Shown: positions 8,232-19,000 of the stretch, piece after piece | Numbering within the stretch: position 1 is the first letter of the stretch | Layout of the letters: each line of letters opens with the position of its first letter | Source of the DNA: Gimesia algae | GTDB lineage: Bacteria; Planctomycetota; Planctomycetia; Planctomycetales; Planctomycetaceae | Direction: 5' to 3' | DNA length: 64,000 nucleotides | Assembly (NCBI RefSeq): GCF_007746795.1 | Contig: NZ_CP036343.1 | Span: 186,001-250,000, forward strand | Translations under genes and position numbers: made by a program | The notes under the pieces: generated by a model | Told to the model about the DNA's origin: nothing | Databases searched by the model: none | What the model saw: the letters and a program-made list of their open reading frames with translations, nothing else

Positions 8232-10642
8232 TGGTAGGTCGCCTCAATCGTAGTATTAGCTGTAGCGGGTACGGGGATGATCCAGTCAGACTGGTTGTCG
8301 CGCTTGCGAAGAAGACCGGCTTTCGTCAGTTCAGACGAGACCGAAACCTGGAGGCCCGCCTGGTTTTGCATGGTCGTCGGGTTCAGCTGCTTCAGAGTTT
8401 TACCGGTCAGGCCGCGAAACCAGAGCGTCTCTGAATCGCTCTGCTGTGGACTGCCTTTGATGGTCAGTCGTCGTTTGAGAGCCTGTTTTTCGGTCGCTTC
8501 GAAACGGTCTTCTATGTCGAATTTTCCACAGCGATACAGAAAGGTGGGAATGCCTGCCGCATCGACGCGGTATCCGCGAAATTGCAATTCATTCGCATCT
8601 GGGGAATACGTGGGCCAGGGCTGCTGATTGTATTTCAAGAGCGCCACCGGGGCTCCTGCGGGAAACTGGATCGCATTGCTGCCCAGCGGGTCGGCGGGGG
8701 GGGCAAAGCGAATGAACCAGGTTCCCTGTGCATCCAGGAACCGGCCTTTCCAGGCGAGCGCGGGTCGGACCTGTTCGGCATCAAAGGCGAAATGAACCTT
8801 CTCCGGCAGGCCCACCGCGATGGCATGGGTTCCGGCCTCCTGCATGAAGGTGCGCAGAACAATCGGACGCTTGTCGGGGACGAGTTCGTAGTTTTTAGAT
8901 TTTGCTACGAGGATTTTTTCAGGCAGAGGCTGTTTGGAACCCGCTTTCAGGTAGCCCCAGAGTGCCGCGATCTGCTGATCCACGTTCCCGTCGAGCAGCC
9001 CTTTATTCTGGCTCTGTCCACCTGGGAAAAAAGTGGGCATGCGGGTGCGTGGTTTCAGGGAAGCGGGGTCGAGCAGGAATTCACGGAACCAGTGGGGATG
9101 CACGCGATTGGTGACATCACCCAGATCGGTGCCGACCACACCCGGCATACTTTCGCCACGGATGGGATGACACTGGATGCAACCGGTCTCCAGCATGATG
9201 CGGCCTGACGATGCCAGTTTGTTGTGGTCGGGGAAAACTTTTGAATCGGGCAACTGCGTTTTACCATCGACTTTCTCAAAAGCGGTGGGCAGGGCAGAGA
9301 CCTGTTGCTTCGGAAAAACAGGCATGCGGGCCTGCATGTGAAGGCGGATGTCGCCTCTCCCATTCAGGACTTTTGACAGCCATTTTTTCTGCAGTTTAAA
9401 GCCAATTCCGGTCAGCGTGGGAGGAATGCGGCCTTCATCACCCAGGTCGACGTGCGCGGCGGTTTCAAAGTAAGGCTTGCGGTTAAAGCCGACGCCCCCC
9501 CGTTTGTCTCGTTCATGGCAGGCATAACAGTTGAGCTGCAGCACCTGAAAATCCAGTTGCTGTTTCGGACTGGCAGGGTTCTGGTCGGGTAGACTTGCCA
9601 GGGTCTGCTCAATCGCCGTCTGTTGCTGCTGGTCCAGAGGATATGCGGGCATATTTTTCTGAGCAGCGTGCAGGCAACTGGTCGAAGCAGCTGCGTTTAA
9701 TTTTGCCAATGGTTGAGCAAACAGTTTTGGTTTCAGTTTTTTTGTTTCGTGGCAGTTCACACACTTCAGTTCGACGAACAGTTGCTGACCTTGTGCGATT
9801 AAATCTGGCGCAATGGTATTTTTGTCCGCAGTCTGTACTTCGGTCTGTTTCCGAAGCAGATAGGCGGCGATGTCGGCTGCTTCGACCGCCTTGAGTTTGA
9901 GTTGCGGCATTCGACCGGCGGGTCGTGTCTGTTCGGGATTGAGCAGAAAAAACGTCAATGATTTTGGTGTGTATTTGGCTGGCAGGTTGCCGTGGGGAAC
10001 CGAATTGACGGGACGCACAGCAGCGGCCAGTCCCAGTTCCTTAATGTCTTCGGGATCGAGTTGTGCGAGCATTTTATCGGTCGGAGAAATTTTAATCTCG
10101 CCTGGTTCATATGTTTCATCGGGTTCGTGGCAGGCGACACAACCGATTTTATGATACAGCTCCTGTCCCTGTTCGACATTGCCTTTTTTCCAGAATTCGT
10201 GAGGCACCGGATTGGCGCCGGTCGCTTTGATCTCGGGATAGTCAGACTGCTGTGTGGTGAGAAACGCGGTCAATGCAGTAATGGCTTGCTGCTTTTCTTC
10301 AGCGGGTAAACCATGGAGCACATCAGGCATCGTTGTGCCTGCTTTGCTGATTTGCGGCGCGGCGAGAAATTCGCGAATCCATTGCTGCTGCAGATGATTG
10401 CCGGCTCCCGTTAAGCGCGGTCCCCGTTTGGGTTGCAGTTCAGCGCGCTGTGATGGATGGCAGGCGACGCAACTCAGTTCGCTGATCAGCAGCTGACCTC
10501 CCGCCTGTGGTTGCAGTTCAGCATGCCGTGAAAATCGATCAAAGCCAGCGACAAACGGTGCCGCTTGTGTTTCACTGTGAACCGGCTGCCCGGTGTTCAG
10601 GAAGACCAGTCCCAGAAGTGTGAAAATCCAGCGTTGTCTCAT
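8225..10642 (-). CDS. periplasmic multiheme c-type cytochrome (five CxxCH)
   Basis: 805 residues with a signal peptide ending near residue 23. Five heme c sites are visible: CVACH (58-62), CVACH, CVNCH, CYACH and CIQCH, spread through repeated cytochrome c modules to about residue 510. The last about 250 residues have no heme and look like a beta-rich domain. A sixth position (CLHAA) resembles a lost heme site. Methionines in segments such as GTTMPDV and GRMPQLK are candidate axial ligands. It is transcribed first and overlaps the propeller gene. Electron transfer for that partner is the likely role, which is inference. Confidence 0.87.
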   Translation of the reverse strand: MRQRWIFTLLGLVFLNTGQPVHSETQAAPFVAGFDRFSRHAELQPQAGGQLLISELSCVACHPSQRAELQPKRGPRLTGAGNHLQQQWIREFLAAPQISKAGTTMPDVLHGLPAEEKQQAITALTAFLTTQQSDYPEIKATGANPVPHEFWKKGNVEQGQELYHKIGCVACHEPDETYEPGEIKISPTDKMLAQLDPEDIKELGLAAAVRPVNSVPHGNLPAKYTPKSLTFFLLNPEQTRPAGRMPQLKLKAVEAADIAAYLLRKQTEVQTADKNTIAPDLIAQGQQLFVELKCVNCHETKKLKPKLFAQPLAKLNAAASTSCLHAAQKNMPAYPLDQQQQTAIEQTLASLPDQNPASPKQQLDFQVLQLNCYACHERDKRGGVGFNRKPYFETAAHVDLGDEGRIPPTLTGIGFKLQKKWLSKVLNGRGDIRLHMQARMPVFPKQQVSALPTAFEKVDGKTQLPDSKVFPDHNKLASSGRIMLETGCIQCHPIRGESMPGVVGTDLGDVTNRVHPHWFREFLLDPASLKPRTRMPTFFPGGQSQNKGLLDGNVDQQIAALWGYLKAGSKQPLPEKILVAKSKNYELVPDKRPIVLRTFMQEAGTHAIAVGLPEKVHFAFDAEQVRPALAWKGRFLDAQGTWFIRFAPPADPLGSNAIQFPAGAPVALLKYNQQPWPTYSPDANELQFRGYRVDAAGIPTFLYRCGKFDIEDRFEATEKQALKRRLTIKGSPQQSDSETLWFRGLTGKTLKQLNPTTMQNQAGLQVSVSSELTKAGLLRKRDNQSDWIIPVPATANTTIEATYQW

Positions 10643-10841
10643 CAGGTGTCTCTTTCATGTTGAGCAGCGTCACAGGTCAGATTCAGGGAAGATAAGATCA
10701 ACGTCAGCGAAACAGACCTTGATCTTCGATCATAGGGCAGCAGCGGACTCGAATCAATCAGAGTATGCGTCAGATTTGTATCCTTTTTCTGCAATAATGA
10801 AACAGATTCCCTCAGCGGACGTAATGAGCTTACAACAGGAT

Positions 10842-12407
10842 TTACTGCATGAAACTCTGTGTCGAGGTGGGGGGGATTTTCTGGCTGCGACCCCGGCTCC
10901 AGCCTTCGAGCCTTCTGCTGCGCAGCGCACCGCGGAGAAAATATTCCTCTGGCAGAGAATTTAAATGTGCCAGACGCAGTTGATCCCGGTTCGACTGCCA
11001 GTCAGCCGGTTGCGGGAGGAGTTGCAAGGTGACCAGTTTTTCATAGAGTGTATCGGCAATCAGCTGATGTCCTTTAATACTGGGATGCACATGGTCAACG
11101 AGCCATTCACTGCCGGGAATTCCATCCGGTGTACGCTGCTCAATTAAACTGCGGATATCAACCAGGGGTACATGAAATTCCTGCGCCAGCTCAAGCAGCG
11201 AAACATGCATCGGTTCCAGGATCCGCAACGGGCAGACGTCTTCTTCTTTGGCTTTCGTCAGCCAGTTTTTTGCTTCCGGATAAAGCTGCAGAGATTCACA
11301 GGTTTTTCCCACGCTGTACAGCAGATCGGCGTGCTGGTGGTCAATGCGAACGGCTTCTTTCCACAACTGCATTTTGCGATCAGCTTCATTCCAGCCACAA
11401 TCGTTGGCTGCTTTCCAGCAGGCAATCAGTTGATCCTGCTGTGGCTGCGAAAGACCGTTTTGGAATTCACATTTAAACGGGGGACAGTTTTTGAGATTTG
11501 ATACCGGATTGACCAGCACGAGCGGTACGTCTGCCTGCTTCGCGAGTAAAATCATCTGTCGTACATTGTATTTAAAATGATTCACAATGTCGCGACGATG
11601 GTCGAGGTCGCGATGATATCCTTCCAGGCCTTTCTGAAAATCGAGCCGGGCATTCACGTCTGCTGTCAACACGGTTTTGGGAGCGGCCGAAATTTTAGAC
11701 TGCGTGTCTGGCAGGATGCGTTGCAAAAGAGATGCAATACGCAGATCACGGAGGGATTTCTGCGCGGTGAGATAAATCGGTGAACTCTGTTTGAAATTGC
11801 CGTAGGAGCGTTCTTCCAGAAATTCATTATGGCCGGTATAGACAATAAACAGGTCCGGCTGGTACTGCAGTGTTTCACGCAGGATGGGAACCAGGCGATA
11901 ACTGGCATACGAGACTCCGCCACAGTTGATGACTTCCATGTCGCGCTCTGGCTCCGCTGCCTGCAGATTGATTTTCAGCCAGGTGGTGAATGATGTTTCG
12001 ACGGCATAAGGTCGGCCCTGAACTGTCGAACCACCCAGTACAAATACGCGAAACGTATCTGCCGGTTTTTTGACGGGGAACGCTTGTGGGCGAAAGAAGT
12101 CGATTCGTTCCGGGGCGGTCTGATAACTGGTTCCTGCAGGATCTTTGATAAACAGTGTGGCATCAGAGCTGAAGGAGATGTAGGGGTCCTGACTGTCGGG
12201 CAGGGGTTGAACGCCACACAGTCGCAGTGCGATTTCCAGGAGAACCAGCAGAGAGAGTCCCAGCAGGATCGCTGCACCACGAAACAGCAGCGGATGGCGG
12301 GCTCGCTGTGTGTTGACTTGCGGATCGGATCTCGGATGACATGCAGGCTGCATCGCGAATATCTCAGTATCACAGGAGAGCAGGGGAGAAGAACGAAGCC
12401 TATTCAT
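10842..12407 (-). CDS. membrane-anchored SGNH/GDSL-type hydrolase
   Basis: 521 residues with one N-terminal transmembrane segment (about 38-60). The SGNH blocks are VLGGSTVQG (nucleophile serine), a glycine-containing NCGGVSY block, YTGHNEF (the N of SGNH) and a C-terminal VDHVHPS (Asp-His). This is the lipase-GDSL_2 arrangement, with a TPR-like helical insertion around 330-390. Such proteins deacylate carbohydrates or lipids in the envelope; the substrate cannot be told. The annotated ATG gives an 18-residue tail before a second methionine (ATG at 12353) that would also precede the membrane segment. Confidence 0.8.
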   Translation of the reverse strand: MNRLRSSPLLSCDTEIFAMQPACHPRSDPQVNTQRARHPLLFRGAAILLGLSLLVLLEIALRLCGVQPLPDSQDPYISFSSDATLFIKDPAGTSYQTAPERIDFFRPQAFPVKKPADTFRVFVLGGSTVQGRPYAVETSFTTWLKINLQAAEPERDMEVINCGGVSYASYRLVPILRETLQYQPDLFIVYTGHNEFLEERSYGNFKQSSPIYLTAQKSLRDLRIASLLQRILPDTQSKISAAPKTVLTADVNARLDFQKGLEGYHRDLDHRRDIVNHFKYNVRQMILLAKQADVPLVLVNPVSNLKNCPPFKCEFQNGLSQPQQDQLIACWKAANDCGWNEADRKMQLWKEAVRIDHQHADLLYSVGKTCESLQLYPEAKNWLTKAKEEDVCPLRILEPMHVSLLELAQEFHVPLVDIRSLIEQRTPDGIPGSEWLVDHVHPSIKGHQLIADTLYEKLVTLQLLPQPADWQSNRDQLRLAHLNSLPEEYFLRGALRSRRLEGWSRGRSQKIPPTSTQSFMQ

Positions 12408-12468
12408 CCTATCGCGCGGCAGAGGCCGGGTCCAGAAAGAAAGGATTCCAGGCTCTGTCGGAGGGATA

Positions 12469-12503
12469 GAAAAACAGGCTCTACTCCTGAGAGCAGAACC
12501 TGT
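12469..12503 (-). terminator. intrinsic terminator of the DUF1559-lipoprotein unit
   Basis: Read on the minus strand, ACAGGTTCTGCTC pairs with GAGTAGAGCCTGT (13 bp, two G-U pairs) around a TCAG loop and is followed by a U-rich run. It lies about 50 bp past the stop of the lipoprotein gene. Confidence 0.8.
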
Positions 12504-12553
12504 CCTGCATAGTTTCTGTGATTCACGTCAAACTGAAGTCATGCTGTGAAACG

Positions 12554-12970
12554 CTACTTGGCTTTCGAATCCAGATCGAAATTCACGGTGTTCTCGCCCG
12601 GTTTGACTTCCGCAGTGAGTTTTGAGTTTTGATTAAATTTTGCCGGGACCTGATCTTCTGTGTCATTGGGTGAACCCGGTTCACCCATCTTACTGATGCG
12701 TACCGCGTGCTGGCCTGGTATCGCTCCCTGTGTATCAGTGTTGTAAGCCAGTTCATAATGGCCGGTTTCATCAGTCATGCCTACCGAAGGGGCTCCCGAC
12801 TGAGGTTGAAACGTCACGGAGGCCTGTGTCAGTGGTTGCCCATCTAAAGTGATCGTACCTGAGACCTGTCCCAGATCGGGTGTATCTGCTCCTCCCCCTG
12901 CGCAGCCGGCAAGCAGGCAGGCTGTCATCAGGCAGAGTGCATGTAAAAACTTAAGTTGATAAATCCACAT
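12554..12970 (-). CDS. small lipoprotein with a transthyretin-like / carboxypeptidase-regulatory domain
   Basis: 138 residues. A lipoprotein signal ends in the lipobox LLAGC, so the protein is lipid-anchored. The mature part is one beta-sandwich of the type VSGTITLDGQPLTQASVTF ... GMTDETGHYEL, a domain that in planctomycetes very often travels with DUF1559 proteins. Here it follows a DUF1559 gene by 27 bp on the same strand and is closed by the terminator at 12469-12503, so the two are one operon. An adhesive or structural role in the envelope is likely but unproven. Confidence 0.85.
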   Translation of the reverse strand: MWIYQLKFLHALCLMTACLLAGCAGGGADTPDLGQVSGTITLDGQPLTQASVTFQPQSGAPSVGMTDETGHYELAYNTDTQGAIPGQHAVRISKMGEPGSPNDTEDQVPAKFNQNSKLTAEVKPGENTVNFDLDSKAK

Positions 12971-12997
12971 TAATATTTCTCACAAATGATTGCTCTG

Positions 12998-13936
12998 TTA
13001 GAAGTCGCCGACCACTTCGCCGCCGTTGATAGTCTGAACTGCTCTGAGTAGATTGATATCGATGTTTTCAGTAACGAACCGCACGGCACCATCACCCATG
13101 AGTGCATGACAACCACCCACGTGTTCGCTACCTGGCGATCCCCAGTTTACCAGCTTATTGGTTGCGCTGGTTGGTTGGTTAATCTTTCGATAAGGGGCTG
13201 CAATAATCGCGGCGGTGGCCACCCATGTTGCCCAGAATGGACCTCGAATTGCCGAGTCTTTTTGCATCGGGGTCTCCATCATTACCATGGTGTTACTGGT
13301 ACCATCGCTGAAGTCCCGCATCCTGGCTGCCCCATTGTGTCCAAAGGCCGTTTTGATTCCTGAAATAGATTCATAAGCGACACCCGCTGAATAGGTGAGA
13401 TAAATAAAAGTGTAACTCGTGCGATAATCCTTTGCCGTCGCATAGGCCAGGTTTGAGGTGTAGGAGTAAGGACCATGTGAGTAGGAGTCACTGGGGCATT
13501 CAAAAACCGGGATGGAGTGTGAAGTGGCTGCCGTTTGAATACCTGCGGTGGGACCAGTGCAGACCCCGTTGCCATCACCTAATCCGGTAGCCATTGAGAA
13601 GTTGACCTGATTGTAAATATTTGCCTGATCCAGGAAAGGAAGCATGTAGAGCTGACCGGTGTGGTTGCGTGTTTCTTGACTTCCCAGCCAGGCACAATCA
13701 TAACCACCACCGTTGACATCTCCGGGGGGGAGGATGCGGTGGGAATCGTGGTAGTTGTGCAACGCCAGTCCCTGTTGTTTCAGGTTGTTCTTGCAGGTGG
13801 AACGCCGGGCTGCTTCACGTGCCTGCTGGACAGCCGGCAATAACAGGGCAATCAAAATGGCGATAATAGCAATCACCACCAGTAACTCAATGAGGGTAAA
13901 ACCCTGTTTAGATCGACTTTGGAACTTGAGTGCCAT
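12998..13936 (-). CDS. DUF1559 protein with type IV pilin-like N-terminus
   Basis: 312 residues. It begins with a prepilin-type signal ([18 protein letters not shown], with cleavage expected after the glycine and an E at +5), followed by the planctomycete block [14 protein letters not shown]. The C-terminus carries the family's H-x9-DG motif ([11 protein letters not shown]). The family has dozens of copies in planctomycete genomes and is thought to be exported by a pseudopilin machinery; the function of individual members is unknown. It is the first gene of an operon with the small lipoprotein. A second member lies at 57499-58431. Confidence 0.93.
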   Translation of the reverse strand: MALKFQSRSKQGFTLIELLVVIAIIAILIALLLPAVQQAREAARRSTCKNNLKQQGLALHNYHDSHRILPPGDVNGGGYDCAWLGSQETRNHTGQLYMLPFLDQANIYNQVNFSMATGLGDGNGVCTGPTAGIQTAATSHSIPVFECPSDSYSHGPYSYTSNLAYATAKDYRTSYTFIYLTYSAGVAYESISGIKTAFGHNGAARMRDFSDGTSNTMVMMETPMQKDSAIRGPFWATWVATAAIIAAPYRKINQPTSATNKLVNWGSPGSEHVGGCHALMGDGAVRFVTENIDINLLRAVQTINGGEVVGDF

Positions 13937-14296
13937 TAGTTCGTTTCCTTTAGATGAGGATGACAGGTTAAGTAAAACTAAATTAAAAAAGATAAATTTG
14001 AGGTGAAGCCACTATTCTACGTATATTAAGAAGACTTAAGCAAGAAAATTTAACAGTAAATTTAATTAACGTGTTAGAATGTTAATTAGTATAATTTAAT
14101 ATGCGTGTGCTGCTAGAGTGCGTCACAGATAACCATAGCGTCTCTCAATCTGGTATATTCGGTCCAAATGGCCCTGGAGACACTACAGTAAAACTGGACA
14201 GAGTCTTAGTCTGGGAATAAGGTCTGATGACAGTCTCTGAGAGTAAACAGACATCGCAAGCTCGAAACACGTTTTCCGGTTCGAAGCGAGCCTGGT
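13937..14296. other. AT-rich intergenic region containing a dispersed repeat
   Basis: 360 bp. The part next to the DUF1559 start (about 13965-14105) is strongly AT-rich and should hold its promoter. Positions 14113-14206 hold the dispersed repeat described separately. Between it and the zincin stop I see an imperfect GCTCG/CGAGC hairpin only. Confidence 0.55.
14113..14206. repeat. dispersed 94-bp repeat, copy A
   Basis: 94 bp aligned without gaps to 41426-41519, with 11 differences. The ends are imperfect inverted copies of each other (CTAGAGT... against CTAAGACT... read from the other end), TAGCGTCTC/GAGACACTA form an inner inverted pair, and GGTCCAAATGGCCC lies in the middle. No transposase is encoded. 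It lies between two minus-strand genes, after the stop of the zincin. Confidence 0.8.
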
Positions 14297-15934
14297 TTAC
14301 TGGGAGGATTGCAGACTCAACGCGCGTTCGTTGAGGGCTTTCTGCAGGCTCGCCGAGTATTCTCTGTATTGCCGATCGAGATCGGTATAAGAGACGCCCG
14401 TTGATTCGGCGAGGGACTGCGGGTTGTTTCGCACACGGGAATTGAGACTGTAGAGCTCCGTCAACTGATTAATGAACGCATCCCGATATTCGCCGCGCGA
14501 CGCGTGCATGAAGAAATGCGACAGGCCGGATGCCTGGCTGTAATTGGGGCTGATGTTGGGGCTGGTCTGAAAAGCATTGCGGCCCATCGCTGCAAATGTT
14601 TCCAGGGGGACATAATAATCATCTTTCAACAGCCGATAGCGGGCGGCGTTGAAGCGGATATGGTTCGGGTTTCCGGCCCGGAATTTTTTTCCGTTCTTTT
14701 CAAACGATTCCATGTAGCAGGCAATTCCTTCGATGGCCCAGAAATGATTCTTCTCGCCGACCTGGCGGTTCCTGCCTTGAAAGCTGCTTTCATAAAACAG
14801 CTGATGGGTGGCCTCATGGTACAGTGTTCCCAGATCGCCTTCTGCATCGGGACGATGATAGAAGTGGGAGATCCGATCGCCGAACAGATAGATGCCGTGC
14901 GTGAGACTGATCTGGGGAATGTCTTTCTGAAGTCGCTGCAGATATTCCTCGCGCGTGCTGTAGTAATGCATCACGTGTTGATCGTTTTTATTGCGACGTT
15001 GAAATGGATTGCGGGCTCCTTCAAACAGTTTCTGCATTTGTTGGGGCGTGTTGAAGAATGCTGCGAATGTCTGGTGGAAATAGCGGTAAAAGTCTTCCAT
15101 TTCGGTAGCCAGCTTCACACCCATTTCCAGGCTGTGGTTGGTTTTGATCAGAAAATGTTCGGTTTTGATTTCCCAGGCGTTGCGGAAATCGCGTCGGATT
15201 TCTGCTTCCTGTGCCGCTGATTTCCAGCGTCCGTTGACATAGCGTTCGCCCTGCTCATAACGGGTGATATACGAAGCGGGTAACCAGCCGAACTGGGGAT
15301 GCCATTGCTGTTTGCGATCGTGCATCTCTTTTTCAAAAGGGGTAGCCCATTCGTCGCCGTTCCGTACGTAGCCCAGAATCTGCCGTACTGATCGATGATC
15401 GGGATTATGATACGCGGTTTCCAGTATCAGATCGTAAGCGTAACTCGGAAAGCCCTCATGCAACACTTTGCGGGAGAACACGAACAGATCATTGGCCTGT
15501 TCCTCCTGCAGGTTCCGCAACTTCAACCGCCAGTTGCGTTCAGCGGCAGGCAGACTGAGAGGCAGATCCGGACGGACTTCACGCGGTAGAGGGTTGGCCT
15601 GGGGATCGAAATCCTGCACGTCTTTAATGATTCCGGTGATGGTCTGCACGCCCGCCTGCTGTTGGTCGCGCTGACAATTCTGTGCCAGTTGGATCAGTTT
15701 GTCCCGAAACGCGCTTTGCAGAATACTGTACTGTTTCTGATAGGTCGACAGCGCACGTGAGTCCTGTGCGAGTACGTGATCGGACGGGGCCAACAGCAGT
15801 ACTGTCAGGGTCAGCAGCCAGAACCCGCGAGAGAATTTGCAATCCCAGCCTGCCCATGCAAATGGTTTACGTTTTGTGGAACCAGAGCTATAAGCAAATT
15901 GATTGGTTTGCTGCTGCGTGACAGGCATGTTCAC
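14297..15934 (-). CDS. DUF1570-like secreted zincin metalloprotease
   Basis: 545 residues with an N-terminal membrane or signal segment (about 37-56). The active site is HEATH (H373, E374, H377) in LYHEATHQLF, with a downstream acidic residue in AIEGIACYME as the likely third ligand, the gluzincin-like pattern seen in DUF1570/peptidase-MA-like proteins. A helical region (60-160) precedes the catalytic part. Substrate unknown. It stands alone on the minus strand. The distance between HEATH and the third ligand is normal, so activity is plausible. Confidence 0.78.
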   Translation of the reverse strand: MNMPVTQQQTNQFAYSSGSTKRKPFAWAGWDCKFSRGFWLLTLTVLLLAPSDHVLAQDSRALSTYQKQYSILQSAFRDKLIQLAQNCQRDQQQAGVQTITGIIKDVQDFDPQANPLPREVRPDLPLSLPAAERNWRLKLRNLQEEQANDLFVFSRKVLHEGFPSYAYDLILETAYHNPDHRSVRQILGYVRNGDEWATPFEKEMHDRKQQWHPQFGWLPASYITRYEQGERYVNGRWKSAAQEAEIRRDFRNAWEIKTEHFLIKTNHSLEMGVKLATEMEDFYRYFHQTFAAFFNTPQQMQKLFEGARNPFQRRNKNDQHVMHYYSTREEYLQRLQKDIPQISLTHGIYLFGDRISHFYHRPDAEGDLGTLYHEATHQLFYESSFQGRNRQVGEKNHFWAIEGIACYMESFEKNGKKFRAGNPNHIRFNAARYRLLKDDYYVPLETFAAMGRNAFQTSPNISPNYSQASGLSHFFMHASRGEYRDAFINQLTELYSLNSRVRNNPQSLAESTGVSYTDLDRQYREYSASLQKALNERALSLQSSQ

Positions 15935-16052
15935 TGTTGTTCCTTGCTTGAAATCCAGTAGAGACGTTTTTTGCAGGCAAGCTTCTTATTCGATTGTAGG
16001 GGAGTTCGTGAGGGGAAAAAAGAAATAATCTCTCATTTCCAGCGGAATTGGC

Positions 16053-19000
16053 TTAAGGCAGCCCCTGTATTTCGGTTACCCCGTGTAATGTGACCCGGTC
16101 ATGGGACGGAGAGAACTCAATCTGTTGTGAAACGCTTCGGGTGGGAGACTGCCTGAGTGGGGAAAATCGGTGGAGTGTTGCTTTGCGGTTTCCAAATGAG
16201 CGGAGTGTGTACTGGTCCTTCGACTGATCGAAGCTGATCGTGTCAGCGCTGGCACTGAACTCCTGGCTGGTGGGAGTCTGTTTGCTTTTAATCAGAGTAT
16301 TTCCTTCCACTTCGGCGTTTCCTTTGGCCAGCATGGAAATGAATTTCTTTTTCTGTCCTTCGATTTCATGTTGAATCAGTTTCAGGCTGTTGCTCCGCAT
16401 CGATCCGGCACCGGGGGGCATTTTATCGGGATCAATGGTATCCAGAGGTCGCTTCACACCGCCGTAGGTAATCTGCACACGATCATCAAAAGTTGTGCTC
16501 CGCTGTGAAACATTGCCGGCCATTTTTCCATTGAAGTCGATGCGGGTGTAATTCCAGCTGTCACTCTCGGTTTTTTGAGGCAGGTTGGCCTGGGAGGTTT
16601 TGGATGGCGAAGTGGTTTTTTCAGGATTTTCCCGTCGCCACAAAACCAGCCAGCCAGGACCACGGGCCTCGGCGTTTCCGGTTTGCTGGTCCACGTTCAT
16701 CTGCCAGAAACTGGCGCGACGAATGCCGACCAGGCGGTTGTCCAGGTATTCATTACTTTCCACTTCGACGCCATCGCGACAGGTAATGTAATGCACGTCC
16801 GGTTTTTGTTCGCTGGGATTTTTTTCCGTAAAGGAGACCCGCTCAGACAGGATGACTTCCATCTCCTGGCAGCGCAGCCGGTTGTCACCCAGATTGGTTC
16901 TGACTTTCCCAAAGAAGTTCGCAGTCAACCCGTCAAAGATCATTTCCTGATCCCAGTGAATTTCCAGGAGATTGTCCTGGCTGTCTGCATCTGAGGCCAG
17001 GGGAGACGCGAGGCTGTTTTCTTTTGTGATCCCTTCTGCTCCGGAGAGTAAACCACCGGCCGCTTTTTGTCCCCCGCGCACCGGGAGCAGCAGTAAGCCT
17101 TTACCCTGGACTTCTGCCCGATTTGCCAGGCGGTACAGGTAAATGTGTTCGCCTTCAATGTGGGAGCCTTGAGCATTGATTTTGGCGGGGTTACCGATCA
17201 CGTGTAAGACCTGATCATTGCTGCCTTTGTTTTGAATATGCAGCTGATTGCCCGTGATATGCAGCGGCTCTTCCTGCAGAGCATCAAACTGTTCGACGCT
17301 CACATTTCCTTCGGTCCAGACTTCTGAGACTTCGTCTTTACCTTCGTCATTTTTCTGGAGGCGAATTTTCATCAGCTCTGCAACCACGATAATCGGTTCG
17401 GGCGTGTCCTCTTTATTTCCAGGGAGCAGCGAGTTCTTACGTGCAGGAACGTTCGCGCGACCGGCGGGGTCCACAGCGGTTCGTTGTCGCTGTTCAGGCA
17501 GAGTGTCTTCCACAGCAAACGCCGCATGTTTAACGGGAGAAAGCGTCTGCGGCGTCATTTCTCCGATGGGCGCATTCGGTGCTGATTGAGGTTTTGTTTC
17601 TTCATCGAACCAGACTTCGAGCCGTTTGGTTTTTCCCCGGAGTTGCGGGCTGTAAATCGCCACGTCCCGTTCTGCGATCATTTTATATGGATTGAGTTTG
17701 TTCTTCATCGTCTGGGAATCTTCGCTGGCAGACGGATTTCCCGGTAGCTTTGCCTTCTGTTGCTGCTTGACTGAAGGGAGTTCTCCTTTGAGCCACAGGC
17801 GAATTTTATGCGCGGCAAGTGCAAATTCCGCATCCGGTTTTCTGACGAGGCACTCTTTCTCCAGCTCTATCATTTCCAGTTTGGTTTCCGGATCAATTGA
17901 CTTTTTCATATACTCAACCCAGTCTGCTGCCATCATGAGCTTTCTGCTATCCGGATCGTAATGCTTAACGGAGCCCACACCTTTGCAGAGCACGGTTTCC
18001 AGTCGCCCTTCCTGGTCCTGATGGATGGTGATGTCGGGGCATTTGAGTTCCGATGCTTGCTGGGAAATCCGCACGGTCTGCTGGTCCTGCATCACGATCA
18101 TCTTTTTCGCTTCGTTATATAACAGCCGGGTCATCGTTCCGGTAAACTGGTTTTCTTCTGAATGCAGGATGACATTTCTGCCCGTCGCGATGAGTTCCTC
18201 GAAAGCCAGTTTGCCACTGGAGTGGGCAGTTTGAGGCGTGGCGTCGCTGATGGTGTTACCCTGTTCGTCTTTCCGCACGAACTGCAATTGGAGGGTATCA
18301 CATTCCAGTGTGTCTGCATGCTGCGGACTGGTTGGATGATAAACTCGTACATCGTCTTTAAACGTGCCCTGGTTCGTTTCCAGGTCAAAAGTAAAACTGC
18401 CTGAACTCTTTACCCTTGCGAAACGGGAGGCTGCGTACTCTGTCGGTTGAGTGCTTTTCTTGATCGCCAGTGTCATTTCCACGTCGTGGCGTAACACGAT
18501 TTCTCGAATGCCCTCCACGGCGGGCTTGAGTTCCTGGAGTTTCGTTGTTGCCGGGATCAGCTTCATTTCGATGCCGCGCGCCTTGCCGCGATGATCTTCA
18601 TAGGCAAACTGGACTTCACTCGCACTATAAATATTCATCGACGCTTCATCGTAGAAGAAATTGCGGCCCCAGATGATCAGTCCATTCGGGCCTGTAATTT
18701 TTACACGCCCGTCCAGAGAACCGGCTATCATCCGGCCCGGATCGGTGTGTTTGATGCCGAAGGGATATTCAAAACGGACCAGAGCTTTTTCACTTACCAG
18801 TGCGATGGGTGCTTCGGTTTCCCCTTTTTTCCGGTCGAACATCAACATGGCGAAGGGGGTGAGCCGCACCGCTCTCTGGTTTTCTTTCTGCTCCCACTGC
18901 TCGGTGTAGACGTAGACATTTTCATCTTTGAACTGATAGCGTGCATCGGCGGCCCAGTCATGTTCGGGCAAAAACGCTTTCGCTTTCTCATTATTTCCCG